A stretch of DNA of 64,000 bases from Nonomuraea jiangxiensis. GTDB taxonomy: Bacteria > Actinomycetota > Actinomycetes > Streptosporangiales > Streptosporangiaceae. The DNA lies in contig NZ_FNDJ01000019.1 of assembly GCF_900099965.1 (NCBI RefSeq), positions 124,001-188,000 on the forward strand, given 5' to 3'. Shown piece after piece: positions 42,942 to 52,081 of this stretch. The notes under the pieces were generated by a model. It searched no databases. It worked only from the letters and a program-made list of their open reading frames with translations, and was not told the DNA's origin. The position numbers and the translations under genes were made by a program. Within the stretch, counting starts at the first letter, position 1. Each line of letters begins with the position of its first letter.

Positions 42942-43097
42942 ATGGACGACGACAACGCGACCGGCCTCATCGATCTCAGCACGATCGACCTGGACGACCT
43001 CCGTTTCCAGGAGAGACACGCGCTCAGGAGGGCATGGACCCGGCTCGCCGAGGACGCCGACGGCGCGGTGGCGGGATTTCAGTCGGCGGCGGTTTAG
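42942..43097 (+). CDS. fxsA: FxSxx-COOH-type RiPP precursor peptide (51 residues)
   Basis: A small acidic protein with leader-like LIDLSTIDLDDLRFQERHAL and a C-terminal core ending AGFQSAAV. The FxS tripeptide at the extreme end, preceded by a DLDDL-rich leader, is the hallmark of FxSxx-COOH peptides that FxsB cross-links. Here three residues follow the serine instead of the usual two, a small deviation. ATG 42942 has GGGAGTGAG upstream and an inverted repeat before that. It sits between fxsT (divergent) and the nSTAND1 gene (same strand). The Phe-Gln-Ser core is the likely cyclophane site; this is inference. Confidence 0.78.
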   Translation: MDDDNATGLIDLSTIDLDDLRFQERHALRRAWTRLAEDADGAVAGFQSAAV

Positions 43098-43228
43098 CCG
43101 TTCGCTTTCGCCGGCCGAAATTCTTGTCGTGCGCGGAAAGCGAAACTGCAATCAAAATGCAATGAACGTCCTCTAGCCTGAAAGTCTGAGGTTCGTCCTC
43201 GCTTTTTTCGTCGGAGACAGGACGGGTG

Positions 43229-45148
43229 ATGACCGCCAACGGCAGCGACCTGAAGCCCTACGCCGGCCCGCACCCGTTCACGCGCGAGGACGGTGTGCGG
43301 TTCTTCGGCCGAGATCAGGAGGCGTCCGACCTGGCCCGGCGCTGGCGCCGCGACCGGCTGACGATCCTGCACGGGCCTTCAGGGGTCGGCAAGACCTCGC
43401 TGCTGTCCGCCGGCGTGCTGCCGCGGCTCCATCCGACCGCCGCCGACGTGCTCCCGGTCGGCGGTGTCCTGCGCTCCTCGCTGGTGCCGGCCGCGATCGT
43501 CCCGGCCGGCGGCGACGCGCAGGTCTTCGCCCTGCTGGCGTCCTGGGCGCCGTTCGAGTCGCCGGTGGAGTTCACCGGCCAGGCGATCTCCGCCTTTCTC
43601 CGGCGCCGCAAACCCCGCCGCGCCCCCTCGGGCGAGGTGCTGCCCGTCCTCGCCGCCGTCGATCACCTCGACGACCTGTTCACGGGGAGCCTGACCGATC
43701 CCGTGTCGTTCCTCGACCAGCTCGCCGAGGCCCTCGACGCGGAGCCGAGACTGCGGCTGCTGCTGGTGATCAGCGACGAGCACCTCGGCTCGCTCACCCG
43801 CCACCCGGGGCTGCGCCGCCACCTCGGGGACGGGACCTACCGGCTGGAGCCGCTCGGCGCCGAGCCGGCGCTCGACGCGTGCCGCCGCCCGGTGGAGGAC
43901 CTGGGCTGGGCCTTCGCCCCGGGGGTGGCCGAGGCGCTGGTCGACGACCTGCGGCAGGTGCCAGGCGGCCTCCTTCCCGCCGTGGAGCCCGTTCACCTGC
44001 AGGTCGTGTGCACCGCGTTGTGGCAGGGCGTCCGGGCGGAGCCGCGCCGGATCACCCTCGACGACCTGCCCGCCGTGGACAAGGTGCTGGCCGAGTTCGG
44101 CCACTTCATGATCGACGAGGTCGCCCACGACCACTTCCACGGCGACGCCGACGAGCTCACCGACCTGGTGCGCCGGCTGGCCGGTGGCGACACGGACGCC
44201 GGCGCGGCCCTGCCTGACCGCGTGGTCATGGCGCTCGTCGACCGCCACGTGCTGTGCGGGGCCGGCGCCGCGCGCCGCATCGAGATCCGTCCCCGGCTCG
44301 TCCGGCCCCTGACACTCGGCCGCCGCTCCGCCAAGCGCGAGGACCAGCACACCGACTCCGCCTACCACCTGGAGGCCGCCGAGCGCGCCCTGCACGAGGG
44401 GCACCTCGACCTCGCGCTCAAGCACGCCGACGGGGCCGTCCAGCGCTCCGCCACCGACCCCGGCCAGGGACACGCCGACCTCCTGCGCCCGCGCATCGAG
44501 TCCTTGCGCGCCGACATCGCCCACGTCTCCGGCGACCAGGACACGGCGATCGACCACTACCGCCGGGCCATCCAGCTCTACACCACGCTTCGCGGCACCG
44601 ACCACCTCGTCGCCACGCTCTACACCGCGATCGGCCGCATCCTGATCCGCCAGGGCAGATACCGGGAGGCCGTCAGGGAGTTGCGCGCGGCCCTGCGGCG
44701 TGGCCCCGGCGAACCGGCCATCCACACGGAGCTGGCCTGGGCCCTGTGGTACGGCGGCCAGGAAGGCGTCGCGATCGACGTCCTCAACGACGCGCTCGCG
44801 CTGGAGGGCAGCGCGCCCGAGGCGCTCCGCGCGCGCGGCGAGATCATGTCCGATCTCGAACGCCCCGTGCCCGCCCTGCGTGACCTCGACCGGCTGAGGC
44901 CCTTCGCGCAATCGTCCACCAAGGCCGCCTACGCGCTGGCGCTGGCCCTGTCCGGCGACGTCCCGCACGCCCTGCGGACGATCCCGCCGCTCGACAGCGA
45001 GCGCGACGGCTCCACCCTCCTGCGCGCGGCCCGGGTGATGTGGGCCGCGGGCAACCGCTCCGAGGCCGCCCGCCTGGCCAGACGCGCCCAGCAGGGCTCG
45101 CTGCCGCCGCGGCTCGCCGCCGAGGCCGAGCACCTCATCGGCCGCTGA
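43229..45148 (+). CDS. nSTAND1-type NTPase with C-terminal TPRs
   Basis: A 639-residue protein. The N-terminus YAGPHPFTREDGVRFFGRDQ is the nSTAND1 entry motif; Walker A is LHGPSGVGKTSLLSAGVLPR (~46-65) and Walker B VLAAVDHLDDLF near 145. Residues ~380-639 hold TPR-like helices (DHYRRAIQLYTTLRGTDHLV, IGRILIRQGRYREAVRELRA). It has no transmembrane segment or obvious effector domain such as TIR or protease, so it may sense or regulate rather than kill. ATG 43229 is best supported (AGGA six bases before); a GTG at 43226 is the other option. It lies 131 bases after the peptide gene. Confidence 0.8.
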   Translation: MTANGSDLKPYAGPHPFTREDGVRFFGRDQEASDLARRWRRDRLTILHGPSGVGKTSLLSAGVLPRLHPTAADVLPVGGVLRSSLVPAAIVPAGGDAQVFALLASWAPFESPVEFTGQAISAFLRRRKPRRAPSGEVLPVLAAVDHLDDLFTGSLTDPVSFLDQLAEALDAEPRLRLLLVISDEHLGSLTRHPGLRRHLGDGTYRLEPLGAEPALDACRRPVEDLGWAFAPGVAEALVDDLRQVPGGLLPAVEPVHLQVVCTALWQGVRAEPRRITLDDLPAVDKVLAEFGHFMIDEVAHDHFHGDADELTDLVRRLAGGDTDAGAALPDRVVMALVDRHVLCGAGAARRIEIRPRLVRPLTLGRRSAKREDQHTDSAYHLEAAERALHEGHLDLALKHADGAVQRSATDPGQGHADLLRPRIESLRADIAHVSGDQDTAIDHYRRAIQLYTTLRGTDHLVATLYTAIGRILIRQGRYREAVRELRAALRRGPGEPAIHTELAWALWYGGQEGVAIDVLNDALALEGSAPEALRARGEIMSDLERPVPALRDLDRLRPFAQSSTKAAYALALALSGDVPHALRTIPPLDSERDGSTLLRAARVMWAAGNRSEAARLARRAQQGSLPPRLAAEAEHLIGR

Positions 45149-45307
45149 ACAACCGTGACCTTCCCATGGCCGTCGGCTCTCTCGTCCGCCACCTCACGGA
45201 CCCGGCCCATGCCCTAGTCTCTGACAGTGCTCCGTGCCCCAAGTGCCCGCCACACCAGTCGCGGGACGTCGAGCCGTACGGTCAAGGACCGGGCAGCGGA
45301 AGCCGCC

Positions 45308-46690
45308 ATGGCAGGCACGCGGCAGGTTAGACACGCGTTCACGCTCAGCGCGGCCCACCCGTCCTTCGGGTTCTCGTGGCTGGGCTCGACCCTGTCGATG
45401 CTCGGGACGAGAACCCTCGGCGTGACCTATCCGCTGCTGGCGTTCTGGCTCACGTCCTCCCCCACGTGGACGGCCTGGGTGATGTTCGCCGCCACGGTTC
45501 CCGCGCTGCTGTGCTACATCCCGGCGGGCGCCATCATCGACCGGCTCGGGCGGCGGCGGGTGATGGTGTGGAGCGAGCTCGGGCGGGCCGTGCTCATCGC
45601 GCTGCTGTGCGCCGGGCTGCTGACCGACCGGCTGGACGTGGGCCTGCTGCTGGCCATCGCGTTCCTGGAGGGCGGGCTCGGCGTGTTGTCGTCCGTGGCC
45701 GAGACGGCGCTGATCCCGGCCACCGTGCCCAAGCGCGACGTCGAGACCGCGCTGGCGCTGCACGAGACGACCGTGCACGCGGTGGTGCTCACCGGACGCC
45801 CGCTGGGCGGCCTGCTGTACGGACTGGGCACCCTCGTTCCCTTCGTGGCCAACGCCTTGATGTTCGCCTTCGCGGCCCTCGCGGTGTCCCGGAGCAGCCG
45901 GGGAGAGCGGCCCGCGGAGGACGCCGCGGGTGACGAGGGATACGCGCCGCTCACGGCCGACGAACCGGCGCCGGCGCCGACGTTCCTCCGTGAGATCGGG
46001 GCGGGGCTGCGCGAGGTCAGGGATCACCCCTTCCTGCGCACGGCCACCCTGCTGACCGCGCTGATCAACCTGGCCGTGCAGTCGCTCATCGTGGTGTTCC
46101 TGTCCATGGCGGCCTCGACCGGGCTGCACCCCGCCCTGGTCGGCCTGACGCTGGCCGCCTCGGGGGTGGGCGGCGCGTTCGGCGCGTTCATCTCGCCGGC
46201 CAGGAAACGGATCTCCAAGGGGATCGGCCGCCGCGCGGCCCGGGTGCGGCTGACGTTCCTGGCGGAGTGGTCCGGCCTGTCGCGCAAAGGCCGCTCCATG
46301 CCGCTGGTCCACGTCTGGGCCTGCGCCGTGGGGCTGGGGCTCGTCACCCTCTTCAGCGAGGCCACACTCGCCTTCGCCGTGGCGTTGCTGATCATCGGGC
46401 TGACCGGCGGGCTGAGCAACGTCACCATCAGGACCGTGCTCAGCCGGGTTCCCGAGCACCTCATGGCCAAGGTGGTGAGCGTCACCCGGCTCGGCAGCTA
46501 CAGCTCGGTCGCGCTGGGCCCGCTGGTGGCCAGCGTGCTGGTCGCGTCCGTGCAGGTCAACGGCGCACTCGTGATCATCTTCCTGGTCACCTGCGGGATG
46601 GCGGCGACGGCGACCCTGGTGCCGAAACTCAGGCGGGCGCTCTCCCCCAGGCTGCTGATGTATTCCCGGGTGGACACAGAGCGTGCGTAA
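45308..46690 (+). CDS. Major facilitator superfamily transporter (exporter-like)
   Basis: A 460-residue membrane protein with about 11-12 helices. Motif A is present as GAIIDRLGRRRVMVWSELGR after helix two, typical of drug-type MFS proteins; a longer central loop (~200-240) separates the halves and a second loop (~310-340) is basic. ATG 45308 (MAGTRQV) is chosen by the Kyte-like start of the first helix and GGAAG upstream. Its place between two NTPase genes of the FxSxx locus makes export of the peptide product a possibility. Substrate unknown. Confidence 0.82.
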   Translation: MAGTRQVRHAFTLSAAHPSFGFSWLGSTLSMLGTRTLGVTYPLLAFWLTSSPTWTAWVMFAATVPALLCYIPAGAIIDRLGRRRVMVWSELGRAVLIALLCAGLLTDRLDVGLLLAIAFLEGGLGVLSSVAETALIPATVPKRDVETALALHETTVHAVVLTGRPLGGLLYGLGTLVPFVANALMFAFAALAVSRSSRGERPAEDAAGDEGYAPLTADEPAPAPTFLREIGAGLREVRDHPFLRTATLLTALINLAVQSLIVVFLSMAASTGLHPALVGLTLAASGVGGAFGAFISPARKRISKGIGRRAARVRLTFLAEWSGLSRKGRSMPLVHVWACAVGLGLVTLFSEATLAFAVALLIIGLTGGLSNVTIRTVLSRVPEHLMAKVVSVTRLGSYSSVALGPLVASVLVASVQVNGALVIIFLVTCGMAATATLVPKLRRALSPRLLMYSRVDTERA

Positions 46691-46717
46691 CCGGCGCCGA
46701 TGCGCTGAGAATGAGGC

Positions 46718-49501
46718 ATGCCGCTCCGCCGATTACCGCATCTCCTCGCCGTCCTGGCCGTCGTCGCGGGAGTGTTCGTCCCGTTCGCCCGGCCGGCGAG
46801 CGCCCGGGCCGTCCTGGCCGCGCCCCAGTTCATGGAGCAGACTCCGCTGTCCATCCCGCTCGACCGGGTCGGCGGGACCAGCGTGTGGCGGATCGGCATC
46901 GTCAATCCCGGCCCGGCGACCTCGGCAGAGGTGCGTGTCGCCGGCGCCGTCGGGCAGACCCTGACCGTCCGGGGCGCCGCCAGGCTGCGACTGGCCGCGG
47001 GCGGGACGGCGTGGGTGGACCTGGTGCCCGGCCCCCGGCCGCGCGCGGGCACCGGCCAGCTCCTGCTGATCTCGCCGGCGGGCATCGACCGGCGCCAGGT
47101 GAGCGTGACCCTGCCCTTCCTGCGGCGCCACCTCGGCTGGGTCGTCGCCGGCGGCGTCGCCGCCGTGGCCGCGCTGGTCTGCGGGGCGCTGTACTGGGGG
47201 CGGAGGCGGGCCCGGCGCAGGGCCCGCGAGGAGATCCTGGACGACCGGCCGGCACCCAGCACGGACGAGTTCACCCATACCGACGAGCCCACGGAGAACG
47301 ACCGGCTCAACCGCAGCGAATACGCCAGCGGTCTGGCCCACCTGGCCGCCTCCGCCACCCCGCCGCTCGTCATCGGCGTGTTCGGCGAGTGGGGCACGGG
47401 CAAGACGTCGATGCTCAGGCAGATCAGGAAACTCATCGACGGCTACGAGCACTGCGCCCACGTCTGGTTCGACCCATGGAGGCACCAGTACGACGCCAAC
47501 CCCGTGCTGCCCCTGCTCCACACCATCGTGACCGGCCTGGGGCTGGAGCGGACGGAGGGCCTGCGGCAGAAACTCGGCGTCATCTCGGAGGTGCTCGGCT
47601 CCCTCGTCCTCACGTCCGCGCTCAAGATCTCGGTGGCGGACGTGCGCAAGTCGTTCGAGGTCTACGACGAGCAGAACTTCCGCGTACGCTCCGAGCACGC
47701 GCGCCTCGACGGCCACCTCCGCACGCTGATCGCCAGGGCGCTGGAGGCACGGCAGAAGAGCCGGCTCATCGTGTTCATCGACGATCTCGACCGCTGCCAC
47801 GCCGACCAGATCGTGGCCCTGCTGGAGACGCTCAAGCTGCACTTCAACCGCGACAACTGCGTCTTCTTCCTGGGCGTGGCGAAGGCGCCGCTGGACGCGG
47901 CGGTGAAGCAGCGTTACCAGGACCAGCCGGTCGGCGACTATCTCGACAAGATCGTCCAGTTCCCCTTCGAGATGCCGCGGCTGTCCGACGAGGCCTTCCG
48001 GTCATATGTGGACGAGTTGCTGAAGGAGAACCTCCGGCAGGCCGGCGACCTGCTGAAGCTCGGGCTGAGGCCCAACCCGCGCACGGTCAAGCGCTTCATC
48101 AACGTGCTCATCCTGCAGGACAAGGTGGCCCAGGACCGCGGCCTCGAACACTACGACGTCGCGATCCTGGCGGCCGTCCTGCTGATCCGTGACGGCGACC
48201 CCGAGTTCTACGGCCGGCTCGCGCACGACCCGACGCTGCTGGGGAGGATCGTGGAGGATCTCGACACCGCCGCCGAGGACCAGCCGCTCGCGTGGAGCCC
48301 GCTGGCGCTCAAGCTCGTCCAGGGCTTCCCCGGCGGCCGGGAGCGGATCCCCGGCAACGTCAGCCCGTACATCGACCTGGTGCGGTCGTCCCCGGTCGTC
48401 CAGCAGAGCGACACGGTCGCGGAGGAGAGCCAGGCCGCGGACGCCTCCGGTGTGGCGGCCCTCGGCCTGTCCGCGCCACGGGTGGATTTCGCCCCGCTCA
48501 AGGAGCGCGTCCAGCGGTACGTGAGCACGGCGGCGGGCGCCGAGGAGGACCTGCTCGACCCCCTGGTCCGCTTCTCCCGCGACGGCGAGCGGGTGACGGT
48601 CACCCCCGAGGAGCTCCTGGCCAGGGAGGGCACCGGCCTGTACGTCTTCGGCGAGCCGGGCAGCGGCAAGAGCGTACTGGCCGTCCGGCTCACCCGCCGC
48701 CTCCTCGCCAGGACCGACGTGGTCCCGGTCTTCCTGCGGATGGCCGCCTTCCAGACCGAGCAGCCCGACCTCGAACTGCGGCTGACCCATGCGATCCGCC
48801 GCGAGTACCAGATGTCACTGGTGGAGATCTATCCCCTGGTCCAGAGCAGGTCGCTCGTCTACGTGCTCGACGAGCTGCACGAGCTGGACAGCGCCGCGCA
48901 GGCGGCGCGGCTGCTGGAGGACGTCGCCCGCTACGGCGCCCTGACGGGCGTCCGCTTCGTCGTCACGGACCGGGGCGGGACGTCGCGCGAGTCCGTGTCG
49001 GCGCGGCTCGGCCTGGAGACGATGGAGGTCCTCGGCGTGGCGGAGGAGGACGGCCGGCGCCGCCTGGAGAGGCTGCTCGCCGACCGGCACGTCCCGGTCG
49101 AGCGGCTGGGCGCCCTGCCGTCCGCGCTGCTGACCTCCCCCGGCTTCTTGTCGGTGCTCGCGGCCCGGCCCGGGTGGATCGACGACCTGCCCGGCACGCG
49201 CGTGGACTTCCTGCCCTGGTACGCCGACCGCGCGACGGCCGGTCTCGAGGTCGCGGCCGTCGAGCGGGAGCGGGTCGTGCGGGCGTTGCGGGAACTGGCC
49301 GTCCATGGCGAGGAGGAGGACTCGACGGGCTTCTCCAGCGAGGACGCCGGCGTCCGGGAGATCTTCCGCGACTGCGGCATCGTCGGCATGCAGGTGCCCG
49401 AGGCGCTCAGGGCCATGGTGGACGCGGGGGTGCTGTACGCGGCCGGTCCGCACGCCTTCCAGTTCGCGCATCCGCTGCTCCGGGACCACCTCGCCAGGTG
49501 A
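46718..49501 (+). CDS. Membrane-anchored KAP-NACHT double NTPase with extracytoplasmic domain
   Basis: A 927-residue single-pass protein. Signal peptide ~1-30 (cleavage near ASARA), an extracytoplasmic beta-sandwich ~31-136, a transmembrane helix ~137-157 followed by RRRARRRAR, then cytoplasm. The KAP NTPase has Walker A VFGEWGTGKTSMLRQI (~222-237), IVFIDDLDRCHADQI near 350 and PRTVKRFINVLILQD near 457. A second, NACHT-like NTPase follows with Walker A VFGEPGSGKSVLAVRL (~643-658) and SLVYVLDELHEL near 715. No effector domain beyond these is visible. AGG lies before ATG 46718, 27 bases after the transporter gene. Confidence 0.85.
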   Translation: MPLRRLPHLLAVLAVVAGVFVPFARPASARAVLAAPQFMEQTPLSIPLDRVGGTSVWRIGIVNPGPATSAEVRVAGAVGQTLTVRGAARLRLAAGGTAWVDLVPGPRPRAGTGQLLLISPAGIDRRQVSVTLPFLRRHLGWVVAGGVAAVAALVCGALYWGRRRARRRAREEILDDRPAPSTDEFTHTDEPTENDRLNRSEYASGLAHLAASATPPLVIGVFGEWGTGKTSMLRQIRKLIDGYEHCAHVWFDPWRHQYDANPVLPLLHTIVTGLGLERTEGLRQKLGVISEVLGSLVLTSALKISVADVRKSFEVYDEQNFRVRSEHARLDGHLRTLIARALEARQKSRLIVFIDDLDRCHADQIVALLETLKLHFNRDNCVFFLGVAKAPLDAAVKQRYQDQPVGDYLDKIVQFPFEMPRLSDEAFRSYVDELLKENLRQAGDLLKLGLRPNPRTVKRFINVLILQDKVAQDRGLEHYDVAILAAVLLIRDGDPEFYGRLAHDPTLLGRIVEDLDTAAEDQPLAWSPLALKLVQGFPGGRERIPGNVSPYIDLVRSSPVVQQSDTVAEESQAADASGVAALGLSAPRVDFAPLKERVQRYVSTAAGAEEDLLDPLVRFSRDGERVTVTPEELLAREGTGLYVFGEPGSGKSVLAVRLTRRLLARTDVVPVFLRMAAFQTEQPDLELRLTHAIRREYQMSLVEIYPLVQSRSLVYVLDELHELDSAAQAARLLEDVARYGALTGVRFVVTDRGGTSRESVSARLGLETMEVLGVAEEDGRRRLERLLADRHVPVERLGALPSALLTSPGFLSVLAARPGWIDDLPGTRVDFLPWYADRATAGLEVAAVERERVVRALRELAVHGEEEDSTGFSSEDAGVREIFRDCGIVGMQVPEALRAMVDAGVLYAAGPHAFQFAHPLLRDHLAR

Positions 49502-49525
49502 CCCCGGACGCGGGCGTTCCGGGCG

Positions 49526-51862
49526 CTACTGGAACGAGAGGGAGTCGATGGTGATGGTGCCGCGACCGCCGTACCAGAAGCCCATCGCGAGCTGTCCCGG
49601 GGACGCGCGGTTGATGCCGTTGGCGGCCATCGGGATTCGGATGTCCTGGTACGCGGTGGTGAGGGCCGGATGGCCGCCGCCGTCGAGCGTGAAATCGCCG
49701 AAGACCTTGGTCACCCCGCCGAGCCCGAGGCTGAAGTGGGCCTGCTCACCCCCGGCCGTGCCCTTGATCCGGACCACGAGATGGGTGTACGCGGACAGGT
49801 CGGTGTTGACGTCACTGCCGAACCAGCCGCAGTTGTCGTAGCGCAGGCTGAGCGCCCCGCCGGAGACGGCGCCCGAACCGCCGCCGTCGAGGAAGCAGTT
49901 GCCGCCGGTCCACTTGCCGAGGTCGTTGCGGGCGGCGGACGGATACGCCGGGTCCCCGTCGAAGTCGTCGAGCACCAGGCCCGCGGCCGAGGCCGGAAGG
50001 GTCACGACGGTGACCGCCGCCGACGCGGCGGAGGTGTTCCCCGCGGCGTCGTAGGCCCGCACGGTGTAGGTGTAGGAGGTCGCGGGGCTGAGCCCGGTGT
50101 CGGTGAAGGACGTGGTCGCCGAGGTCCCGACCTGGGTGCCGGCACGGTAGACCCGGTATCCGGCCACGCCCACGTTGTCCGTGGCCGCCGTCCAGGACAG
50201 GCTGACGGAGTTCGCGGTGCGGGCCGGCGCGGCCAGCCCGGTGGGCGTGGTGGGCGCCGTGGTGTCCGGGCCGCCGCCCGTGCCGACGGTGACCGGGCCG
50301 AGGCCGAGCCAGCCGTCGGCGCCCTGGGTGGCGTTGGCGAAGCGGAGCTTCTTGGCGTTCGCGGAGACCGCCTCCAGCGGGTTCTTCACCCGCAGGACCC
50401 ACTGGTAGTTCCCGCTGGGTACGCCGGCGAGGTCGACGCCGGTCTGGAAGTACTGCGGGTAGCCGTAGTCCAGATAGGTGGGGTCCGAGCCGACGCCCCA
50501 GTCGGGGAACGCGCGGATCTTGAGCGGCATGACCGTACGGAGGTCCCAGGAGGTGTCGAAGGTCCTGACCACGGTGCCGGCGCCGTTCTTCAGGCCGAGG
50601 GTGACCGTCCACGGGTAGTAGAACGGCGCCACGCCGTTGTTGCTGATCCGGACGCCTACGTTCGTGGTGCCGCTCGCGGTGTTCCTGAAGTACGCGTTGT
50701 TGACGGTGAGGTCGTATCCCATCAGCCGGACGGCCGCCGCGACGTTCGGGTCGTTCGCCGCGTAGCTCTGGCTCTGCTCGTTGATCTTCCAGGTGGTGTG
50801 CTCCAGCTCGATGCAGGCCCGCATGTTGTCGACCTGCCCGGAGCCGCCGGGCCAGGAGGCGAACGCCGAGGACTGGATCTCGGGCCGGACCTCGCCGCCC
50901 ATCGAGGCGGTGATCCACTTGTTCTCGGCGCCCGCGTTGAGCGCCCGCTGGAGCTGGGCGTACCCGGCCCCGCCGAGCGACTGCGGCAGCGTGACCCCGG
51001 CCAGCGGCGAGCCCTCCCGGTAGCAGAAGGAGTCGTCGTGGTAGCCGATGTCCCGGTTCGTCACCGCGCCCGCGGCCGAGTCGGGGTAGCGGATCTCCAG
51101 CTTGGTCCTGTTGAAGGCGTTGTCGTAGGCCCCGATGACCTGCGCGGCGTGCGCGTCGGTCGGCATGAAGTTCGGGTAGGAGTCGCCGCCGGTGTCGGTG
51201 TCGAAGGGCCAGGTGTGCCACTCACCCCAGAGCCCGATCAGCCCGAGGTGGATGAACCCGATGCGGGGGTCGCCGTCGTACCGGGCGCCGAACGCCGCGA
51301 TGAAGTCGTTCAGCGCGCCGAGCAGGTACGGGCTGTCGTAGTCCGGGCTGGTGGTGCCCCAGAAGGTGTTGGTCCGGTACGTGACGTGCCCGTCGAAGCA
51401 GTGCGGGATGGCGTTGCCCGGGTGGGTCCCGCTGCCGCCGGGATACTCCAGGTAGAACCGGACGGCCGCCTGGTTGCCGTACGAGGCGATCTCGTTCAGC
51501 GCGTTGTCGAGGATGGACCAGTTGTACTTCGAGCAGTCCGCCGGGTCGGTCATCACCTCTGACAGGCCGAAATAGCTCCACATGAGGGAGTGCGGATAGC
51601 CGGTGTTCTGGTCGCTCCCCGGCCAGTAGAACCGGGCGAACCCCTTGAGCGGGTTGTCCAGCGGCCCGGGTGCGGACGCGAGCGGGTGCGCCTGGAGCGA
51701 CGGATCGGGCGAGGCGGGGCCCGGGGGCCGGGCCGGCGCCCCGGCGGGCACCGGGGCGGCCGCCCCCGCCTGGGCGGCGGGGAACAGGGCCAGCGCGACG
51801 GCGGCGAGGGCCGCGAGCGCGACCCGGCGCAGCCGCCGCGACGGCGGAATCAGGGCAGGCAT
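49526..51862 (-). CDS. Secreted DUF4874/DUF4832 glycosidase-like protein with FN3 and C-terminal CBM-like domain
   Basis: A 778-residue exported protein. Signal peptide ~1-35; DUF4874 TIM-barrel-like domain ~65-240 (NPLKGFARFYWPGSDQN, IGFIHLGLIGLWGEWHTWPF); DUF4832 ~245-515 (FCYREGSPLAG, GYDLTVNNAYFRNTASG); an FN3 module ~530-625 (PTGLAAPARTANSVSLSWTA); and a C-terminal beta-sandwich ~640-778 (LVLDDFDGDPAYPSAARNDL) like carbohydrate-binding modules. It likely cuts or binds an extracellular polysaccharide and is divergent from a sugar ABC importer plus GH36 enzyme. GGAGG lies ten bases before ATG 51862. Confidence 0.83.
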   Translation of the reverse strand: MPALIPPSRRLRRVALAALAAVALALFPAAQAGAAAPVPAGAPARPPGPASPDPSLQAHPLASAPGPLDNPLKGFARFYWPGSDQNTGYPHSLMWSYFGLSEVMTDPADCSKYNWSILDNALNEIASYGNQAAVRFYLEYPGGSGTHPGNAIPHCFDGHVTYRTNTFWGTTSPDYDSPYLLGALNDFIAAFGARYDGDPRIGFIHLGLIGLWGEWHTWPFDTDTGGDSYPNFMPTDAHAAQVIGAYDNAFNRTKLEIRYPDSAAGAVTNRDIGYHDDSFCYREGSPLAGVTLPQSLGGAGYAQLQRALNAGAENKWITASMGGEVRPEIQSSAFASWPGGSGQVDNMRACIELEHTTWKINEQSQSYAANDPNVAAAVRLMGYDLTVNNAYFRNTASGTTNVGVRISNNGVAPFYYPWTVTLGLKNGAGTVVRTFDTSWDLRTVMPLKIRAFPDWGVGSDPTYLDYGYPQYFQTGVDLAGVPSGNYQWVLRVKNPLEAVSANAKKLRFANATQGADGWLGLGPVTVGTGGGPDTTAPTTPTGLAAPARTANSVSLSWTAATDNVGVAGYRVYRAGTQVGTSATTSFTDTGLSPATSYTYTVRAYDAAGNTSAASAAVTVVTLPASAAGLVLDDFDGDPAYPSAARNDLGKWTGGNCFLDGGGSGAVSGGALSLRYDNCGWFGSDVNTDLSAYTHLVVRIKGTAGGEQAHFSLGLGGVTKVFGDFTLDGGGHPALTTAYQDIRIPMAANGINRASPGQLAMGFWYGGRGTITIDSLSFQ

Positions 51863-51993
51863 GACTGAGGAACCTCCGAGATACGTGGCCGGCAGGAGCC
51901 TGCGACGGGCCCGTCAGAGGCCCGCCGCATGGGGGTTGACGTGGGACGGAAGGGTTCGGTGACGCTGCCGTACACTCGCCGAGATATGAGGAG

Positions 51994-52027
51994 CTATTGA
52001 CAAACTTACGATGGGTCACATCATTAT
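51994..52027 (+). promoter_or_regulatory. Candidate promoter of the first sugar ABC operon
   Basis: CTATTGACA carries a perfect -35 TTGACA (51997-52002); CATTAT at 52022-52027 is a possible -10 with a 19-bp spacer. The same nine bases CTATTGACA occur at 58204-58212 before the second ABC operon. Confidence 0.45.
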
Positions 52028-52081
52028 TCGGGAAGTGATCCCGTGACAAGAGGGCAATTTCACCGAGCACCGAGGACGATG

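Noticed and set aside
43229-45148. Calling the nSTAND1 protein a TIR-like FxsC
   Set aside because: The N-terminus is a P-loop with HGPSGVGKTS and not a TIR fold; no TIR-like gene is visible in the window.
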